DNA from: an uncultured Lachnospiraceae bacterium | GTDB taxonomy: Bacteria; Bacillota_A; Clostridia; Lachnospirales; Lachnospiraceae | Reading direction: 5' to 3' | NCBI GenBank assembly: GCA_902766415.1 | Contig: CACXDR010000092.1 | Location: 1-8,439, forward strand | Length of the DNA: 8,439 nucleotides | In this document: in pieces, positions 5,284 through 8,439 of the stretch | How positions within the stretch are numbered: the first letter of the stretch is position 1 | Layout of the letters: each line of letters opens with the position of its first letter | Made by a program: the position numbers and the translations under genes | Notes under the pieces: generated by a model | Told to the model about the DNA's origin: nothing | The model's database searches: none | What the model saw: the letters and a program-made list of their open reading frames with translations, nothing else

Positions 5284-5931
5284 ATGAAAAAGTTTTTCTG
5301 GGGCGCCATGTACCTTCTGGCAGCCGCGCTGCTCTGCCTCACGGCGTACCTGTACCTGGTCCCGGAGAAGGAGCTTCCGGCGCCGGAGCCCGCGGAGAAG
5401 GAGGCGCCGGTCCCCATGCCGGTCATTACGGTGAACGGGGTCGATGTAAGCATCGGCGAGACAGAGCTCAGTGCCCTTCTTTCCGCCGGCCTCTCGCTGA
5501 AGGCGGAAAAGGACGGGGAGTACCTGGCGGTCCTCGCGACGGGGTCCGACGCGGCGCCGCGCACGCAGTACCGCGCGCTTCTTTTCGACGGGGACAGCTG
5601 TCTCGCGGACATCGCGTACACGAACGGGTCGGAAGGGAAAATGGAGCCCGCCGGCTGCGTGGTGGATGAGCTTGTTTTTGACACCGGGCGCGGGGGATAC
5701 GAGGCCGCGGAGGTCCTGGTCGGCGGCGTTCCCGTAAAGGGCCTGAAGATCACGGACGTCCCGGAAAAGCTTCCGGGGTTCGTCCGGTCGGAGGGCAGCG
5801 GGACCGAGTACATCCTTGCGTCCATGACAGAGGAGCAGTCCATGGCGGCCTTTTTCCGCGCTGCGGACGGAAGCGGTGAGATCGGGTCCTTCGGGGTGAA
5901 AAATTATATGCCGGGTTCCGGCACGGAGTAA
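5284..5931 (+). CDS. membrane-anchored extracytoplasmic protein, function unknown
   Basis: ATG 5284 follows GGAGG (5269-5273) at ten bases; an in-frame ATG at 5164 would start inside the tRNA and is rejected. The product has 215 residues. Residues 2-3 are lysines, then a single hydrophobic segment (about 4-25) with no lipobox, so it is probably an N-terminal signal anchor with the rest outside the membrane. Residues about 27-45 are a Pro/Glu/Ala-rich linker. The remainder looks like a small beta-rich domain or pair of domains (VITVNGVDVSIGE onwards; VGGVPVKGLKITD onwards). It is acidic with many glycines and has no recognisable enzyme motif. I do not recognise the family. Its stop is three bases before ecfA1, whose ribosome binding site lies inside this gene's 3' end, so the two are almost certainly cotranscribed. 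A link to ECF transport is possible, but the only support is position. Confidence 0.85.
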   Translation: MKKFFWGAMYLLAAALLCLTAYLYLVPEKELPAPEPAEKEAPVPMPVITVNGVDVSIGETELSALLSAGLSLKAEKDGEYLAVLATGSDAAPRTQYRALLFDGDSCLADIAYTNGSEGKMEPAGCVVDELVFDTGRGGYEAAEVLVGGVPVKGLKITDVPEKLPGFVRSEGSGTEYILASMTEEQSMAAFFRAADGSGEIGSFGVKNYMPGSGTE

Positions 5932-5934
5932 AGC

Positions 5935-6912
5935 ATGGGATTTATCGAAGCGGCAAAGCTTGTTTTTGATTATATAACGAAGGACGACGACGATAAGGTC
6001 ACGGACGTGAGCCGCGCGGTCGACCACATGGATATCGCCATCGGGCAGGGAGATTTCGTCGCGGTCCTCGGACACAACGGCTCCGGGAAATCGACCTTCG
6101 CGAAGACCCTGAACGGGATCCTCCTTCCCACGGAGGGAACGGTCTTGATCTCTGGCATGGACACCGCGGACGATGACCATATCTGGGACGTTCGGAAAAC
6201 GGTGGGGATGGTCTTCCAGAATCCGGACAACCAGATCATCGCGAACGTCGTCGAGGAGGACGTCGGCTTCGGGCCGGAGAATATAGGCGTCCCGACGGAG
6301 GAGATCTGGCGCCGCGTCGATGAGAGCCTGAAGGCCGTCGGCATGACCGCGTACCGGCTGAAGTCGCCGAACCGCCTGTCGGGCGGGCAGAAGCAGCGCG
6401 TCGCGATCGCGGGCGTCATGGCCATGAAGCCGGCCTGCATCGTCCTCGACGAGCCCACGGCCATGCTTGACCCGAACGGCCGCCGCGAGGTCATAAGGAC
6501 CGTCACGGAGCTTAACAAAAAGGAAAACATCACCGTGATCCTCATCACCCACTATATGGAGGAGGTGACCGGCGCGGACCGCGTGATCGTCATGGACGCG
6601 GGAAAAATCGTGATGGACGGGACGCCGAAGGAGATCTTCTCGCGCGTCAGCGAGCTGAAGGGCTACCGCCTGGACGTCCCGCAGGTGACTGAGCTTGCCT
6701 GGGAGCTGAAGCAGGCGGGCGTGGACCTTCCGGACGGGATCCTGACCATCGATGAATTCACGGAGGCGCTCCTTCCGGTCATCAAAGCCGGGAAAAGCGG
6801 AAGCGCAGCGGGCAAAGCCGGGGACAGGAAAAACGCAGCGGACGATGCAGACGGCCCCGCAAAAAAGAGAAACAGGAAAAAACGTGAACTGACGGAGACG
6901 GTATGTCGATAA
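5935..6912 (+). CDS. ecfA1: ECF transporter ATPase EcfA1
   Basis: This is the first ATP-binding subunit of the energy-coupling factor module, which with EcfA2 and EcfT powers uptake of vitamins or metal ions bound by separate S components. ATG 5935 has GGAG at 5925-5928, inside the previous gene. ABC motifs are complete: Walker A GHNGSGKS (46-53), Q-loop Gln95 in VFQNPDNQ (typical of EcfA1), signature LSGGQ (148-152), Walker B IVLDE with Asp172 and Glu173, and switch His206. At 325 residues it is about 40 longer than usual. The extra part (about 284-325) is a low-complexity tail rich in Lys, Arg, Ala, Gly and Asp, ending in a strongly basic stretch (KKRNRKKR, 310-317). The coding sequence overlaps ecfA2 by ten bases. 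The protein should sit on the cytoplasmic face of the membrane. Confidence 0.95.
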   Translation: MGFIEAAKLVFDYITKDDDDKVTDVSRAVDHMDIAIGQGDFVAVLGHNGSGKSTFAKTLNGILLPTEGTVLISGMDTADDDHIWDVRKTVGMVFQNPDNQIIANVVEEDVGFGPENIGVPTEEIWRRVDESLKAVGMTAYRLKSPNRLSGGQKQRVAIAGVMAMKPACIVLDEPTAMLDPNGRREVIRTVTELNKKENITVILITHYMEEVTGADRVIVMDAGKIVMDGTPKEIFSRVSELKGYRLDVPQVTELAWELKQAGVDLPDGILTIDEFTEALLPVIKAGKSGSAAGKAGDRKNAADDADGPAKKRNRKKRELTETVCR

Positions 6913-7766
6913 AAGCGGAACATCTCACATATATATACGGACAGGGGACAGCCTTTGAGACGTACGCGCTGAAGGACGTGAGCTTCGAGATCCCCGACGG
7001 GCAGTTCGTCGGGCTGATCGGCCACACCGGCTCCGGAAAATCGACCCTGATCCAGCATCTGAACGGGCTTCTCCGCGCGACCAGCGGGAAGCTTTACTAT
7101 AACGGCGAGGATATCTACGCGCCGGGCTACAGCATGAAGGACCTGCGCACGCATGTAGGGCTCGTGTTCCAGTATCCCGAGCACCAGCTGTTTGAGGTCG
7201 ACGTCTTCTCGGACGTCTGCTTCGGCCCGGCGAACATGGGGCTTTCGAAGGACGAGGTCGAGAAGCGGGCGACAGAGGCCCTGAAGATGGTCGGGCTCAA
7301 GGAGAAGCATTACAGGAAATCGCCCTTTGAGCTTTCCGGCGGCCAGAAGCGGCGCGTGGCCATTGCCGGCGTGCTTGCCATGCAGCCGGAGGTACTGGTC
7401 CTTGACGAGCCGACCGCCGGGCTTGACCCGAAGGGCCGCGACGAGATCCTGGACCGGATCAGCGCGCTTCAGAAGGAGCGGGGCCTGACCATCGTCCTCG
7501 TCTCGCACAGCATGGAAGACGTCGCGCGGTATGTGGACCGCCTGATCGTGATGAACGCGGGCGAAAAGGCGTACGACGGCACGCCTGAGGAGGTGTTCCG
7601 GCACTATAAGGAGCTTGAGAAGATCGGGCTTTCCGCGCCGCAGGTCACGTACATCGTGCAGCGTCTCCGTGAAAGCGGCGTGCCGCTCTCCGAGGACATC
7701 ACGACGGTCAGCGGGGCGCGCGACGCGATCCTCGCGCTTCTTAAGAAGGAGGGTAAGCGATGCTGA
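6903..7766 (+). CDS. ecfA2: ECF transporter ATPase EcfA2
   Basis: The second ATP-binding subunit of the ECF module has 287 residues, the usual length. ATG 6903 has GGAG at 6894-6897 and overlaps the end of ecfA1 by ten bases. Motifs are Walker A GHTGSGKS (40-47), Q-loop Gln90 in [11 protein letters not shown] (the EcfA2-type signature), FGPANMG (107-113), LSGGQ (144-148), Walker B VLVLDE (164-169) and switch His202 in SHSMED. It forms a heterodimer with EcfA1 that docks on the coupling helices of EcfT. It overlaps ecfT by seven bases, so the three are translationally coupled, which suits a fixed 1:1:1 complex. All nucleotide-binding residues expected for activity are present. Confidence 0.96.
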   Translation: MSIKAEHLTYIYGQGTAFETYALKDVSFEIPDGQFVGLIGHTGSGKSTLIQHLNGLLRATSGKLYYNGEDIYAPGYSMKDLRTHVGLVFQYPEHQLFEVDVFSDVCFGPANMGLSKDEVEKRATEALKMVGLKEKHYRKSPFELSGGQKRRVAIAGVLAMQPEVLVLDEPTAGLDPKGRDEILDRISALQKERGLTIVLVSHSMEDVARYVDRLIVMNAGEKAYDGTPEEVFRHYKELEKIGLSAPQVTYIVQRLRESGVPLSEDITTVSGARDAILALLKKEGKRC

Positions 7767-8439
7767 AAGATATTACCCTCGGCCAGTATTATCCGGCGGA
7801 CTCGGTCCTTCACAGGATGGACCCGCGCACGAAGCTTTTCGGGACGCTCGTGTTCATCGTCTGCCTGTTCCTCTGCGATTCCTTCGCAGGCTACGCGCTC
7901 TGCACGGTGTTCCTCGTGCTTTGCATCAGGCTCTCGAAGGTGCCGTTCAGCTTTATGGTGCGGGGGCTCCGGGCGATCATCGTCCTGCTTCTCATCAGTA
8001 TGAGCTTCAACCTCTTCCTGACGGACGGCGAGGTGCTGTGGAGGTTCGGCTTCCTGAAGGTCACCCGGGAGGGGATCAGGATGGCGGTGTTCATGGCGAT
8101 GCGCCTGGTCTACCTGGTGCTCGGCTCGTCCGTGATGACGCTGACCACCACGCCGAACGCGCTGACGGACGGCATGGAGAAGGGCCTCGGCTTTATGAAG
8201 CGCTTTAAGGTCCCGGTGCACGAGATCTCCATGATGATGTCGATCGCCCTCCGGTTCATCCCCATCCTCATCGAGGAGGCGGACAAGATCATGAAGGCGC
8301 AGATGGCGCGCGGCGCGGATTTTGAGAGCGGCAACCTGATCCAGAAGGCGAAGGCCATGGTCCCTCTGCTGGTCCCGCTGTTCGTGTCGGCCTTCCGCCG
8401 CGCGACGGACCTTGCGATGGCCATGGAGGCGCGCTGCTA
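7760..8439 (+). CDS. ecfT: ECF transporter transmembrane subunit EcfT (3' end outside window)
   Basis: ATG 7760 has AAGGAGG at 7746-7752 and overlaps the ecfA2 stop by seven bases. The frame stays open to the window end, giving 226 residues of a protein normally near 265. HRMDPRTKL (18-26) is the conserved EcfT entry motif. Hydrophobic segments at about 27-56, 70-87 and 106-130 are transmembrane helices. The coupling region then carries the two Ala-Arg-Gly-type motifs that contact the ATPases: MARGADF (Ala183-Arg184-Gly185), and EARC at 223-226, where Cys replaces Gly, as I recall being common in Firmicutes. EcfT links ATP hydrolysis to toppling of the S component. In many Firmicutes truA and rplM-rpsI follow; that is an expectation for the sequence beyond this window. 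Confidence 0.95.
   Translation, partial: MLKDITLGQYYPADSVLHRMDPRTKLFGTLVFIVCLFLCDSFAGYALCTVFLVLCIRLSKVPFSFMVRGLRAIIVLLLISMSFNLFLTDGEVLWRFGFLKVTREGIRMAVFMAMRLVYLVLGSSVMTLTTTPNALTDGMEKGLGFMKRFKVPVHEISMMMSIALRFIPILIEEADKIMKAQMARGADFESGNLIQKAKAMVPLLVPLFVSAFRRATDLAMAMEARC

Noticed and set aside
5980..5997. Asp-Asp-Asp-Asp-Lys run near the EcfA1 N-terminus
   Set aside because: It lies where EcfA1 proteins have a variable hydrophilic loop before the nucleotide-binding core; it looks like ordinary loop variation.
6903..7766. Ten- and seven-base overlaps linking ecfA1, ecfA2 and ecfT
   Set aside because: Short overlaps are usual for subunits of one complex in compact operons and need no special explanation.

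Overview
The window looks like chromosome of a GC-rich member of the Bacillota, most likely class Clostridia and plausibly a Lachnospiraceae relative. The grounds are strong GGAGG-type ribosome binding sites close to every start, a sigma-A promoter before the tRNA, and the Firmicutes-type order ecfA1-ecfA2-ecfT. The family-level placement is an impression only. Genes are tightly packed, with overlapping starts and stops in three places. Nothing resembles a phage, insertion sequence, defence island or CRISPR array.

Left part (1-3733, + strand): two overlapping M20D amidohydrolase genes. The first is cut by the window edge and resembles E. coli AbgA; the second is a complete HipO/AmaA-like enzyme. 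A 157-base spacer carrying a perfect short palindrome separates them from a cytoplasmic UshA-family metallophosphoesterase/5'-nucleotidase. Together these suggest salvage of amino acids and nucleotides, though no common operon is proved.

Middle part (3734-5250): a structured spacer of about 300 bases holds three hairpins and a 14-base tandem repeat array. It separates the nucleotidase from a convergent minus-strand gene for a 90-residue double zinc-ribbon protein. That gene is divergent from a plus-strand gene for an AroQ-type chorismate mutase fused to a probable ACT domain, with no prephenate dehydratase domain between them. A tRNA-Arg(ACG) with a clear promoter and terminator follows.

Right part (5284-8439, + strand): a membrane-anchored extracytoplasmic protein of unknown function lies 3 bases upstream of ecfA1-ecfA2-ecfT, the shared energising module of group II ECF vitamin/metal transporters. 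ecfT is cut by the window end. No substrate-binding S component is in view.

Most of the window is ordinary housekeeping sequence. The least ordinary items are the tandem array with its alternating 14/28-base structure and the chorismate mutase-ACT fusion. Next are the unknown protein heading the ECF operon and the basic tail on EcfA1.
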